NCBI GenBank assembly: GCA_015485945.1
Contig: WFSM01000091.1
Location: 1-17,366 of the forward strand
Direction: 5' to 3'
DNA: 17,366 bases
Source of the DNA: Candidatus Bipolaricaulota bacterium
GTDB lineage: Bacteria; Bipolaricaulota; Bipolaricaulia; UBA7950; UBA9294
The notes beneath the pieces were generated by a model that was given only the letters and a program-made list of their open reading frames with translations, was not told the DNA's origin and made no database searches. The translations under genes were made by a program, and so were the position numbers. Shown in pieces: positions 6,815 to 13,427 of the stretch; position 1 is the stretch's first letter, and each line of letters opens with the position of its first letter.

Positions 6815-8188
6815 ATGACCAGGAAGATCGCATTACTGGTGGCAGCAGTGACGATTGTTGTCACGTCGGTCGTCCTGATGGGGGGGGGAGTAAGCGGATA
6901 TCAGTGGTGGGGTGAACACGCGCCGATCTACATCGGCAGTAACTCCGAATTTACAGCGGCAAACGGGGTTGTGGCGGGAAGCGGCACTCAAGCCGATCCA
7001 TACGTCATTTCCGGGTGGTCGATCAACGCCGGAGCCGCTGATTACGGGATTTATATCGACCACACTACAAGTTATTTCATCATCAAAAACTGCGTGATCG
7101 AGGGCGCCCGCAACGCCGGCATTTACCTGAACTCAGTGGTAAATGGTCAAATCAAGGGATGCGAACTCAACCTGAGCGGAATCGGCATTCACCTATTGAA
7201 TGCAACCGGTATTACGATCACCCGCACCGTGCTCGCGAACAACCGCTACGGAGTAGTCGCGGATGCCGGGTCGCGCGGCAACGTGATCTTCGCCAACAGT
7301 TTCATTGACAACGGCCTGTCCGCGCGTGACGTCGCTCACGCCAACACCTGGTATCAGGGAACAACCGGCAACTACTGGAGCGACTACACGGGCACGGACA
7401 AAAACGCCGACGGAATCGGCGATCAACCGTACGGTGTCGTGGATGATCCGTACCCGCTTGTTTCCCCGCCGGTGACACTCACTCACTTCACGCCGGCGCA
7501 CGGACCAGCGACGAGTCTGCCACGGTCGCCGCAGGGATACATCGTGGTGAATTCCAGTGTTCCGATCGCGCTTACCGCCCGTGACCCCGGAAGCGGCGTC
7601 GCGAAAATCCTCTACTCGATCAACGGTAGCACGTGGAAAGAGTATTCAGCACCGTTGAACCTGACCGGCTCCGACGGCGTATACAAGATAATCTATTATG
7701 CTGTCGACCATCTTGGAAATGCTGAGCCAATGCAAAGTTTGACGTTCGTCCTCGATAACCATCCGCCGGCCACTGCGATTTCATTCGGCACGCCGAATTA
7801 TAAAGATCAGACCGGTCAGTGGATCACGTCGCATACACCGATCACTTTGACGCTCACTGCGCACTCGACGTACGGCACAACCCACACGTATTACGCAATC
7901 GATAACGGCTCGTGGCATCAATATTCAGGACCGTTCTGCGTCCTCGGCGCCGACGGCCCGCATACAATCAGCTACTACAGCCGCAATGCGTCCGGAATTA
8001 CGGAATCGGTAACCACGATCACCGTGTACGTGGACAATACACCTCCGACGACGGTGGGACGACGCAGCGCTGCGACCCCGCATAAGCTGCAGCCATCCGC
8101 CGCCGCGCCCAAACCGGCACCGGTATCTACCACTCCGGCACCGGTTCAGACCAGCGGAGGTACAACCCAGACCCCGCCGCATAAGTAG
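6815..8188 (+). CDS. Secreted NosD-like beta-helix protein with OmpL47-type repeats
   Basis: Exported 457-aa protein. Residues 1-28 are a signal peptide with a long hydrophobic core and no lipobox cysteine. Residues 36-70 carry the entry block GSGTQADPYVISGW. Residues 75-170 hold parallel beta-helix (CASH/NosD) repeats such as AGIYLNSVVNGQIKGCEL. Residues 187-216 give the NosD end motif NYWSDYTGTDKNADGIGDQPY. Two OmpL47-like Ig-type repeats follow at about 248-318 and 340-411, each ending in VDN or LDN plus a proline pair. Residues 412-457 are a Pro/Ala/Thr/Gln linker with no anchor. In NosDFY the NosD protein sits on the outer face of the permease; the position between ATPase and permease suggests the same here, but with no nos genes in view the client is unknown. 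A run of nine G (6880-6888) lies in the signal-peptide region. The permease ATG follows one base after the stop. Confidence 0.85.
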   Translation: MTRKIALLVAAVTIVVTSVVLMGGGVSGYQWWGEHAPIYIGSNSEFTAANGVVAGSGTQADPYVISGWSINAGAADYGIYIDHTTSYFIIKNCVIEGARNAGIYLNSVVNGQIKGCELNLSGIGIHLLNATGITITRTVLANNRYGVVADAGSRGNVIFANSFIDNGLSARDVAHANTWYQGTTGNYWSDYTGTDKNADGIGDQPYGVVDDPYPLVSPPVTLTHFTPAHGPATSLPRSPQGYIVVNSSVPIALTARDPGSGVAKILYSINGSTWKEYSAPLNLTGSDGVYKIIYYAVDHLGNAEPMQSLTFVLDNHPPATAISFGTPNYKDQTGQWITSHTPITLTLTAHSTYGTTHTYYAIDNGSWHQYSGPFCVLGADGPHTISYYSRNASGITESVTTITVYVDNTPPTTVGRRSAATPHKLQPSAAAPKPAPVSTTPAPVQTSGGTTQTPPHK

Positions 8189-8189
8189 G

Positions 8190-9383
8190 ATGTGGGAAAA
8201 CATCAGACTCCTGTTCGTCAAGGAGCTAATTGGGGCGGTCAGAGATCGGCGCACGCTGATCCTGACCGTCTTCTTCCCTCTCATCTTCTACCCCCTTATC
8301 GTGGGAGTAATGGGACACTTCACGGCAGCGGAACAGACGCGGTTGACACAAACGACGCCCACCGTGCTTGTCGTCAACGAAGCAAACGATTCCACATTTA
8401 ACGCGCACTTGCAGGCCGAAACCGCGTTTTCACCGTTTCCCGAGCCGACCCTCGCCCAAGGACGCGCCGACTTGCACGCCAAACTGGCGTCGGTGCTGAT
8501 GGTGGTACGTAAGAGTGGTGGTGGTCCCGGGCTCGGGCTCGACATTACTCTGTACTATGACCAAAGCAATCAAGCGGCGTTGTACGCAGCGTCGCGGGTG
8601 CAAAAGTTTCTCGAGAGTTACCTAAAAGACGTCCTGAAGACGAAACTCGATGCCCTTGGCCTCGACTACAATAAGCTATCACCGCCGCTCAAGGTGACGG
8701 CGAAGGACACCGGAACGAGCGGCGCAGTGGGCCGGATGATCCTAAGCCGGTTGCTTCCGTATTTTATGGTCCTGGCCATCCTTACCGGCGCAATGGGCCT
8801 GGGCGCGGAAATCACCGCCGGAGAAAAAGAACGGGGGACGATCGCCACCCTGCTCGTCAGTCAGTTATCGCGCACCGAAATTGTGCTCGGCAAATTCCTT
8901 GCCGTGCTCACCGTATCGCTTGTGTCCTCGCTGTTGTCTGCGGCTGGTCTCCTCATCGGCATGCGGTTTTTCGGGGGTGGGCTCGCCCCGGCGGGAACGC
9001 ATGCGACGTTCACCATCGGAGCGGGCGAATTCCTATGGATGCTGGGTGTGCTGCTTCCGCTGGCGGTGATCATCGCCGCGTTGGTGATCATCGTCGGAAG
9101 CTATGCCCGCAATCAGAAAGAAGCGAGTACCTACTTGGGTCCGATTTATATGATAATCGTACTTGTAGGAATTGTATCGATGACCGGCGGGGCGCAGTTC
9201 GGGGGAGCGAACTTTCTTATTCCAGTTGCCAACGCACTTTACGCCCTTCAGGAAATTATCATGAATACCCTAAACTTTCAACATTTGGTGTACACTTTGA
9301 TTGCGAACGTCGCGTGCGGCGGGTTACTGATCGTCGCATCGATCGCCATGTTCAAACGGGAGACGATCCTGTTCCGCAGTTAG
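8190..9383 (+). CDS. ABC-2 type permease, NatB/NosY-like
   Basis: Membrane partner (397 aa) of the ATPase at 5993. TM1 is at about residues 22-42. A large extracytoplasmic domain of about 140 residues (45-185) follows. The C-terminal half has about five more helices, near 187-207, 233-258, 283-304, 316-335 and 365-387. The cytoplasmic block AEITAGEKERGTIATLL at 206-222 is the hallmark of ABC-2/NatB permeases and meets the ATPase. The start lies one base after the NosD-like stop and has only a weak AGTAGG before it, so coupled translation is likely. The outer domain is the natural docking site for the secreted beta-helix protein (inference). The stop overlaps the convergent dgt stop in TTAG. 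Confidence 0.88.
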   Translation: MWENIRLLFVKELIGAVRDRRTLILTVFFPLIFYPLIVGVMGHFTAAEQTRLTQTTPTVLVVNEANDSTFNAHLQAETAFSPFPEPTLAQGRADLHAKLASVLMVVRKSGGGPGLGLDITLYYDQSNQAALYAASRVQKFLESYLKDVLKTKLDALGLDYNKLSPPLKVTAKDTGTSGAVGRMILSRLLPYFMVLAILTGAMGLGAEITAGEKERGTIATLLVSQLSRTEIVLGKFLAVLTVSLVSSLLSAAGLLIGMRFFGGGLAPAGTHATFTIGAGEFLWMLGVLLPLAVIIAALVIIVGSYARNQKEASTYLGPIYMIIVLVGIVSMTGGAQFGGANFLIPVANALYALQEIIMNTLNFQHLVYTLIANVACGGLLIVASIAMFKRETILFRS

Positions 9384-10549
9384 AGCACAACTGGTGGCGG
9401 ACCGATTACCTCGGCGTAGGTGCGGTACGCAAACCGATCCGTCATGCCGGCGATATAATCACGTACAATCGGGCGGAGAATACGTGCCTGTGCTTCCGGA
9501 TTATTGTCCGTCGCCGTCAGTTGATCGTAGACCGCCGCGGTCGTCTCCGCCGGCAGCAGTCGCCAATCGCCCATAAACGCACGAAACAACTCCCGCATCA
9601 CCCGGATTCCCTGACGCCGCATTCTGCGCACCTGCGGGGTTTCGTAAAAATGTTCGTACAGGTAGGCAAGAAGCTCATCGCGCAGAATCTTGGCATCGTC
9701 GGAGAAATCGACAGTCAACCTCTCCACTTTTCGCGCGTCAGCGGGGGTGGCGATGTGCAACCGCTGCAGTCGGGTTCGTGTTGCGGCAACAACATCATTC
9801 ACTATGTACGTGATCACCCGCTTCGTCCATGGCTGGCCGTCATCGCCATCGCGCAGGACCCGGTAAATCGCCAATGACTGCAGGTCGTCCGGATCGAGAA
9901 TCCCGGCGCGGAGGCCGTCGTCGAGATCATGCGAGATGAACGCTGTCACATCAGCAATGTTCACCACTTGGCCCTCCAGTGGGGGGGGCACCGTTGGCTC
10001 CAGATGGGAAAACCGGTTGGGATCGAGCTTCGTCTTCCATACCACATGTTTCAGGATTCCCTCCCGCACCTCGAACGTCAGGTTTAAGCCACGGATACCG
10101 CGGTAAGCGTACGCATCCTCGAGCTCCTCCACCACCCGCACTCCGTGCTCGTAATGCCGGAATCCCTCGGGCAAAAGTTCGTTTAACGCGTCTTCGCCGG
10201 AATGCCCAAACGGGGTGTGGCCGAGATCGTGGCCAAGGGCGATCGCCGCGGTGAGATCAGGGTTCAACCCGAGGGCGGTAGCGATTGTCGCCCCGATCTG
10301 CCACACCTCTAGGGAGTGGGTGAGGCGGGTGCGGTAATGGTCGCCTTCGTGATTCACAAACACCTGTGTCTTATACTCCAACCGGCGGAACGCTTTGGAG
10401 TGAACGATGCGGTCACGATCACGTTGAAACGCAGTTCGAATCGGATCCGGCTCGATCGGATAGTCGCGCCCCCGTGTCTCCGCACTGTAAACGGCGTACG
10501 GCGCGAGATCGCGGCGCTCCCGCGCTTCCTGTTCTTCACGTGCGTTCAT
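9380..10549 (-). CDS. dgt: dGTPase-like HD-domain triphosphohydrolase
   Basis: Deoxyguanosinetriphosphate triphosphohydrolase-like protein (389 aa), which splits dNTPs into deoxynucleoside and tripolyphosphate and helps balance dNTP pools. The N-terminal block FRRLEYKTQVF is at 54-64. HD-superfamily metal ligands are His78 in RTRLTHSLEV, His107-Asp108 in GHDLGHTPFGH, and Asp200 in VNIAD, followed by the typical HDLDDGLRAG at 207-216. Length is typical of the shorter, dgt-like subgroup. The ATG overlaps the smpB stop as ATGA, so the two are probably co-translated. An 8-base G/C run (9981-9988) encodes a proline triplet and keeps the frame. The true nucleotide specificity cannot be read from sequence. 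Confidence 0.92.
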   Translation of the reverse strand: MNAREEQEARERRDLAPYAVYSAETRGRDYPIEPDPIRTAFQRDRDRIVHSKAFRRLEYKTQVFVNHEGDHYRTRLTHSLEVWQIGATIATALGLNPDLTAAIALGHDLGHTPFGHSGEDALNELLPEGFRHYEHGVRVVEELEDAYAYRGIRGLNLTFEVREGILKHVVWKTKLDPNRFSHLEPTVPPPLEGQVVNIADVTAFISHDLDDGLRAGILDPDDLQSLAIYRVLRDGDDGQPWTKRVITYIVNDVVAATRTRLQRLHIATPADARKVERLTVDFSDDAKILRDELLAYLYEHFYETPQVRRMRRQGIRVMRELFRAFMGDWRLLPAETTAAVYDQLTATDNNPEAQARILRPIVRDYIAGMTDRFAYRTYAEVIGPPPVVL

Positions 10550-11010
10550 ACCCGCTGCCCCCGTGCATACCGCTTCAATGCCGCGTCGGTGCGACGGCGT
10601 TCATCTTCCTCACGCAACTTACGTCGTTTGTCGTATAACTTCTTGCCCCGGCCAAGACCGAGTTCCACCTTGGCAAATCCGTGTTTGAAATAAACGCGCA
10701 GCGGCACCAACGTGTACCCACGCTCTTTCACCTTCCCGGTGAGGCGGGCGATCTCACGCCGGTGCAACAGAAGACGACGATCGCGGTCGGGCTCGACGTT
10801 AAACATCGACGCCTGCTTGTACGGAGCGATTCGCACCCCACGCAGAATCACTTCTCCGTCCTTCACAACCGCAAACCCGTCATCGAGGGAACATCCCCCC
10901 TGCCGCAGACTCTTCACCTCGCTGCCGACAAGGACGATCCCCGCCTCGAACGTCTCCTCAATCGTGTAGTTATGCCGCGCTTTGCGGTTTGTCGCCACTT
11001 GTTTAACCAT
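10546..11010 (-). CDS. smpB: SsrA-binding protein SmpB
   Basis: SmpB binds tmRNA and delivers it to stalled ribosomes for trans-translation. The 154-aa protein shows the standard blocks: NRKARHNYTIEETFEAGIVL near the start, GSEVKSLRQG, DGEVILRGVRIAPY, RRLLLHRREI, and VPLRVYFKHGFAKVELGLGRGKK. The basic tail, about 30 residues from KLYDKRRKLREED, folds into the decoding site in known SmpB proteins. I use ATG 11010; an upstream TTG at 11019 would add three residues. Neither has a clear Shine-Dalgarno. A weak minus-strand TTGTTC-17-TAGCCT pair just upstream would give a very short leader. The tmRNA gene itself is not in the window. Confidence 0.95.
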   Translation of the reverse strand: MVKQVATNRKARHNYTIEETFEAGIVLVGSEVKSLRQGGCSLDDGFAVVKDGEVILRGVRIAPYKQASMFNVEPDRDRRLLLHRREIARLTGKVKERGYTLVPLRVYFKHGFAKVELGLGRGKKLYDKRRKLREEDERRRTDAALKRYARGQRV

Positions 11011-11059
11011 AGCGGACAAAGGCTATCCGAAACGCGCGCTGGGAACAAGGCCCGCCCGC

Positions 11060-11106
11060 TTGACAGCCGTGCGGGGAACGGTTATAAGGACCCAAGCAAA
11101 GGAGGA
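11060..11106 (+). promoter_or_regulatory. Near-consensus sigma70 promoter and RBS of fba-pfk
   Basis: TTGACA (11060-11065), a 17-base spacer and TATAAG (11083-11088) match the housekeeping consensus at 11 of 12 bases. AAAGGAGGA (11098-11106) lies 8 bases before ATG 11115. Predicted transcription starts near 11095, giving a leader of about 20 bases. This implies high constitutive expression. Confidence 0.88.
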
Positions 11107-11114
11107 CGATAACG

Positions 11115-12110
11115 ATGCCATTTTTCGGCGGGGAAAAATTGCACGCGATTTATAGCCGGGCGCAGTCCGGGGGTTATGCATACATGGCGAACAACATCGC
11201 CGAGGAGAACGTCCTCCTCGGGCTGCTCGCCGGGTACACTGAACGCCGTTCTGACCTGGTCGTACAGGTGAGCCCGGGGGCAGCAAAATACGCCGGTGGC
11301 GGGGACAAACTCACGGGATTGCGCATCCTGTCGTATCTGATCCGCACACTTGCGGACAATTACCCAATCGGCGTGTTCCTCAATCTCGACCACTTTACCG
11401 TCAACGAAATGGACATCATCCGGACCGCAATCGACGAACATCTCGTATCGTCGATTATGATCGACGCATCTAAGGAATCGTTCGAAGAGAACGTCCGCAT
11501 CAGCCACCAGGTCGTAGAGATGGCACACGGAAATAACGTGTTAATCGAGGCGGAGCTCGGGAAGATCAAGGGTGTTGAAGACGAAGTTGCATCCGCCGAC
11601 GCGTACTACACCGATCCCGATGAGGCGGCCGAGTTCATTAAGCGCACCGGCGCCGATCTGCTGGCAATTTCCGTCGGGACACAACACGGCGTGTCCAAGG
11701 GCAAGGATGTCGTGCTGCGCACAGACATCGCCAAGAAAATCCGTGACCACCTCGCGGAAAAGGGACTCCCTATTCCGCTTGTGCTGCACGGAAGCTCGGG
11801 GCTTCTGCCCGAGCAGGTACGAGAAATCATCCGTTATGGGATATGTAAGCTGAACAAGGATACGCGCTATCAGTACGAGTACGCACGCACGGCGCACGAT
11901 TTTTACACCGCGTACACCGCGGCGATTGTTCCGCCGCCCGGGGTTCCCGATAAGCGTACCGGCCTGTTCTCCGGCAGCGACTGGACTCCGGACAAGAAGA
12001 TTTTCGATCCCCGCGTGGTTGGGCGCGAGGTGCAAGCGCGCATTAAAGAGGTAGCAATTGAATTGATCGACCAGGCAGGAAGCGCCGGGCACACAATTAC
12101 GGGAGGTTAG
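11115..12110 (+). CDS. fba: Class II (metal-dependent) fructose-bisphosphate aldolase
   Basis: Cytosolic Zn-type aldolase joining or splitting fructose 1,6-bisphosphate with dihydroxyacetone phosphate and glyceraldehyde 3-phosphate. The 331-aa chain shows family blocks in order: FLNLDH with the catalytic Asp92 and metal ligand His93 (Asn90 replaces the usual first His of HLDH), SIMIDAS at 113-119, IEAELGKIKG at 144-153, ISVGTQHG with ligand His191, VLHGSSGL with ligand His225 (second glycine of HGGSG replaced by Ser), and KLNKDT at 245-250 for phosphate binding. Active-site ligands are therefore intact. The C-terminal 60 residues are long and include a glycine/proline segment. It lies one base upstream of phosphofructokinase, so the two form a glycolytic operon. 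A related tagatose-bisphosphate aldolase activity cannot be excluded. Confidence 0.9.
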   Translation: MPFFGGEKLHAIYSRAQSGGYAYMANNIAEENVLLGLLAGYTERRSDLVVQVSPGAAKYAGGGDKLTGLRILSYLIRTLADNYPIGVFLNLDHFTVNEMDIIRTAIDEHLVSSIMIDASKESFEENVRISHQVVEMAHGNNVLIEAELGKIKGVEDEVASADAYYTDPDEAAEFIKRTGADLLAISVGTQHGVSKGKDVVLRTDIAKKIRDHLAEKGLPIPLVLHGSSGLLPEQVREIIRYGICKLNKDTRYQYEYARTAHDFYTAYTAAIVPPPGVPDKRTGLFSGSDWTPDKKIFDPRVVGREVQARIKEVAIELIDQAGSAGHTITGG

Positions 12111-12111
12111 G

Positions 12112-13140
12112 ATGTTGAGAGCTGGAGTACTGACAGGCGGAGGGGATTCCCCGGGAATCAACGCGGCATTACGGTCCATTGTGCGGTTTGGGTTTAAACA
12201 GGGCGTGGAGACGATCGGGTTCCGTGAGGGCTGGCGCGGGCCGATAGACGATCTCACCGTGCCACTCGGAGTAAACGACGTATCCGGTATTCTCACGATC
12301 GGTGGCACAATCCTCGGCAGCTCGCGCACCAACCCGTTCAAGATCGATGGGGCGGTGGACAAAATCCTCGCCACCCTCGCCCGGGAAAAGATCGATTTCC
12401 TCATTGCGATCGGCGGCGACGATACCCTCGGGGTTGCGCACCGCCTCGCCGAGCACGGAGTAAAGGCGGTAGGAATCCCGCAAACAATCGACAACGACAT
12501 CTCCATGACCGACTACTCGCTTGGGTTTGCATCCGCGCTCGAAGTGATCACCGACGCCCTCGATCGATTGCACACAACCGCGTTTTCTCACCACCGCGTC
12601 CTCATTCTCGAGGTAATGGGGCGCGATGCCGGTTGGCTCAGCCTAATGGGCGGAGTCGCCGGGGGAGCCGACGTAATTCTCATTCCGGAACAGGATTTCG
12701 ATGTCGATGCCGTGCATCGCAAGATCCTCCACCGCCAAGCGCGCGGCAAGCACTTCAGCATCGTGATCATTGCCGAAGGGGCGAAGCCGACCGAAACGAA
12801 CGGCCAGATCGTGGCCGAGGCCGAGGTGGATGAATTCGGGCATGTGCGCCTCGGCGGCGTCGGGCAGTTCCTGGCAAACCAGATCTCCCAGCGCCTGCAG
12901 ATGCCGGTGCGGGTAACGAACCTCGCCTATCTGCAACGGGGTGGGAGCCCGTCTCCGCTAGACCGAATTCTCGCCACCCGGTTTGGCGCCGCCGCGATCG
13001 AATTTGCGTTAACCGGCCAGTTCGACATGATGACCGCCGTGCACGGAATGAAGATCGAACCGGTTCCGCTTGGAGACGCACTTAGTAACCCACGGCCTGT
13101 TGATGCGGGCTTATTTTACCTCCTCGACCTGTTCGAGTAG
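12112..13140 (+). CDS. 6-phosphofructokinase, phosphoryl donor uncertain
   Basis: Phosphorylates fructose 6-phosphate to the 1,6-bisphosphate used by the upstream aldolase. The 342-aa protein aligns in number with E. coli PfkA: GGGDSPGIN at 9-17, Arg72, GGDDT at 101-105, PQTIDND at 123-129 with catalytic Asp127, MGRDAGW at 169-175, AEGAKP, and LQRGGSPSPLDR. Position 104 is Asp, as in pyrophosphate-dependent enzymes (Gly in ATP enzymes). Position 124 is Gln, where ATP enzymes have Gly and PPi enzymes have Lys. YLQRGG in place of HIQRGG also fits the PPi-leaning clades. I infer that ATP binding is disfavoured, but the donor is not settled. GGGAGG ends a few bases before the ATG, which lies one base after the fba stop. 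Confidence 0.92.
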   Translation: MLRAGVLTGGGDSPGINAALRSIVRFGFKQGVETIGFREGWRGPIDDLTVPLGVNDVSGILTIGGTILGSSRTNPFKIDGAVDKILATLAREKIDFLIAIGGDDTLGVAHRLAEHGVKAVGIPQTIDNDISMTDYSLGFASALEVITDALDRLHTTAFSHHRVLILEVMGRDAGWLSLMGGVAGGADVILIPEQDFDVDAVHRKILHRQARGKHFSIVIIAEGAKPTETNGQIVAEAEVDEFGHVRLGGVGQFLANQISQRLQMPVRVTNLAYLQRGGSPSPLDRILATRFGAAAIEFALTGQFDMMTAVHGMKIEPVPLGDALSNPRPVDAGLFYLLDLFE

Positions 13141-13146
13141 CGACTG

Positions 13147-13171
13147 AACCGTTGTTCCCACCGCGGTTTTT
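13147..13171 (+). terminator. Weak terminator candidate after pfk
   Basis: AACCG (13147-13151) can pair with CGGTT (13164-13168) across a 12-base loop, and the right arm runs into five T (13167-13171). The stem is short, so read-through into the next promoter region is plausible. A 12-bp palindrome TTTTTGCAAAAA (13167-13178) overlaps it. Confidence 0.28.
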
Positions 13172-13191
13172 GCAAAAAGGTTTGTTCGCCC

Positions 13192-13220
13192 TTGACTTTG
13201 TAACAGTGTTATGTTATACT
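13192..13220 (+). promoter_or_regulatory. Strong promoter of the YhbD-bactofilin operon, with operator-like repeat
   Basis: TTGACT (13192-13197), a 17-base spacer and TATACT (13215-13220) form a near-consensus promoter. The spacer holds the perfect 11-bp palindrome TAACAGTGTTA (13201-13211), followed at once by a second TGTTA half-site (13212-13216) that runs into the -10. A binding protein here would compete with RNA polymerase. A closely similar 17-base sequence recurs at 13400-13416. Confidence 0.82.
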
Positions 13221-13245
13221 GCCTTCGTCACTGGAGGTGATTACC

Positions 13246-13419
13246 ATGTTGTTTGTGGATCCGATACAGCTACAGGCAGCAAAAGTGAGGTATGAAGAAC
13301 GGCTTAAAATATCGATAAAAATGTACTCTCATCTGGATGGAGTTAAACTCAACCGCGGGCGAGGATTACAACCCGAAAGCCCGGCGACGGCCACTACAAA
13401 ACAGTGTGTTGTTAAATAA
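13246..13419 (+). CDS. Small protein (57 aa) leading the YhbD-bactofilin operon
   Basis: Short reading frame starting about 19 bases after the predicted transcription start, with an excellent GGAGGTGAT Shine-Dalgarno (13233-13241) 4 bases before ATG 13246. An in-frame GTG at 13237 lies within that site and is rejected. The product starts MLFVDPIQLQAAKVRYEERL and ends with one cysteine and CVVK. It has a probable amphipathic helix at about 8-28 and a basic, polar second half, with no signal peptide or membrane segment. The DNA is AT-richer than its neighbours. The stop lies 8 bases before the next ATG, so it may be a partner of the regulator or a translated leader. I do not recognise its family. 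Confidence 0.6.
   Translation: MLFVDPIQLQAAKVRYEERLKISIKMYSHLDGVKLNRGRGLQPESPATATTKQCVVK
13400..13416 (+). repeat. Second copy of the promoter-spacer sequence
   Basis: AACAGTGTGTTGTTAAA matches AACAGTGTTATGTTATA of the promoter (13202-13218) at 14 of 17 positions. It covers the last codons of the small protein and lies 11 bases before the regulator's ATG. It is a candidate second operator, or an RNA site in the leader of the regulator gene. Confidence 0.45.
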
Positions 13420-13427
13420 GGCCCAAT

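Noticed and set aside
9035..9877. 280-codon plus-strand frame across the permease/dgt junction
   Set aside because: It begins inside the permease gene in another frame, continues antisense to dgt, and its Arg/His-rich product has no family features.
9981..9988. G8 run in dgt as a phase-variation tract
   Set aside because: It encodes Pro-Pro-Pro deep inside a housekeeping enzyme and the frame is intact, so switching is unlikely.
11541..12506. 321-codon open frame on the minus strand across fba and pfk
   Set aside because: It lies antisense to two clear enzyme genes joined in an operon, crosses their junction and shows no domain.
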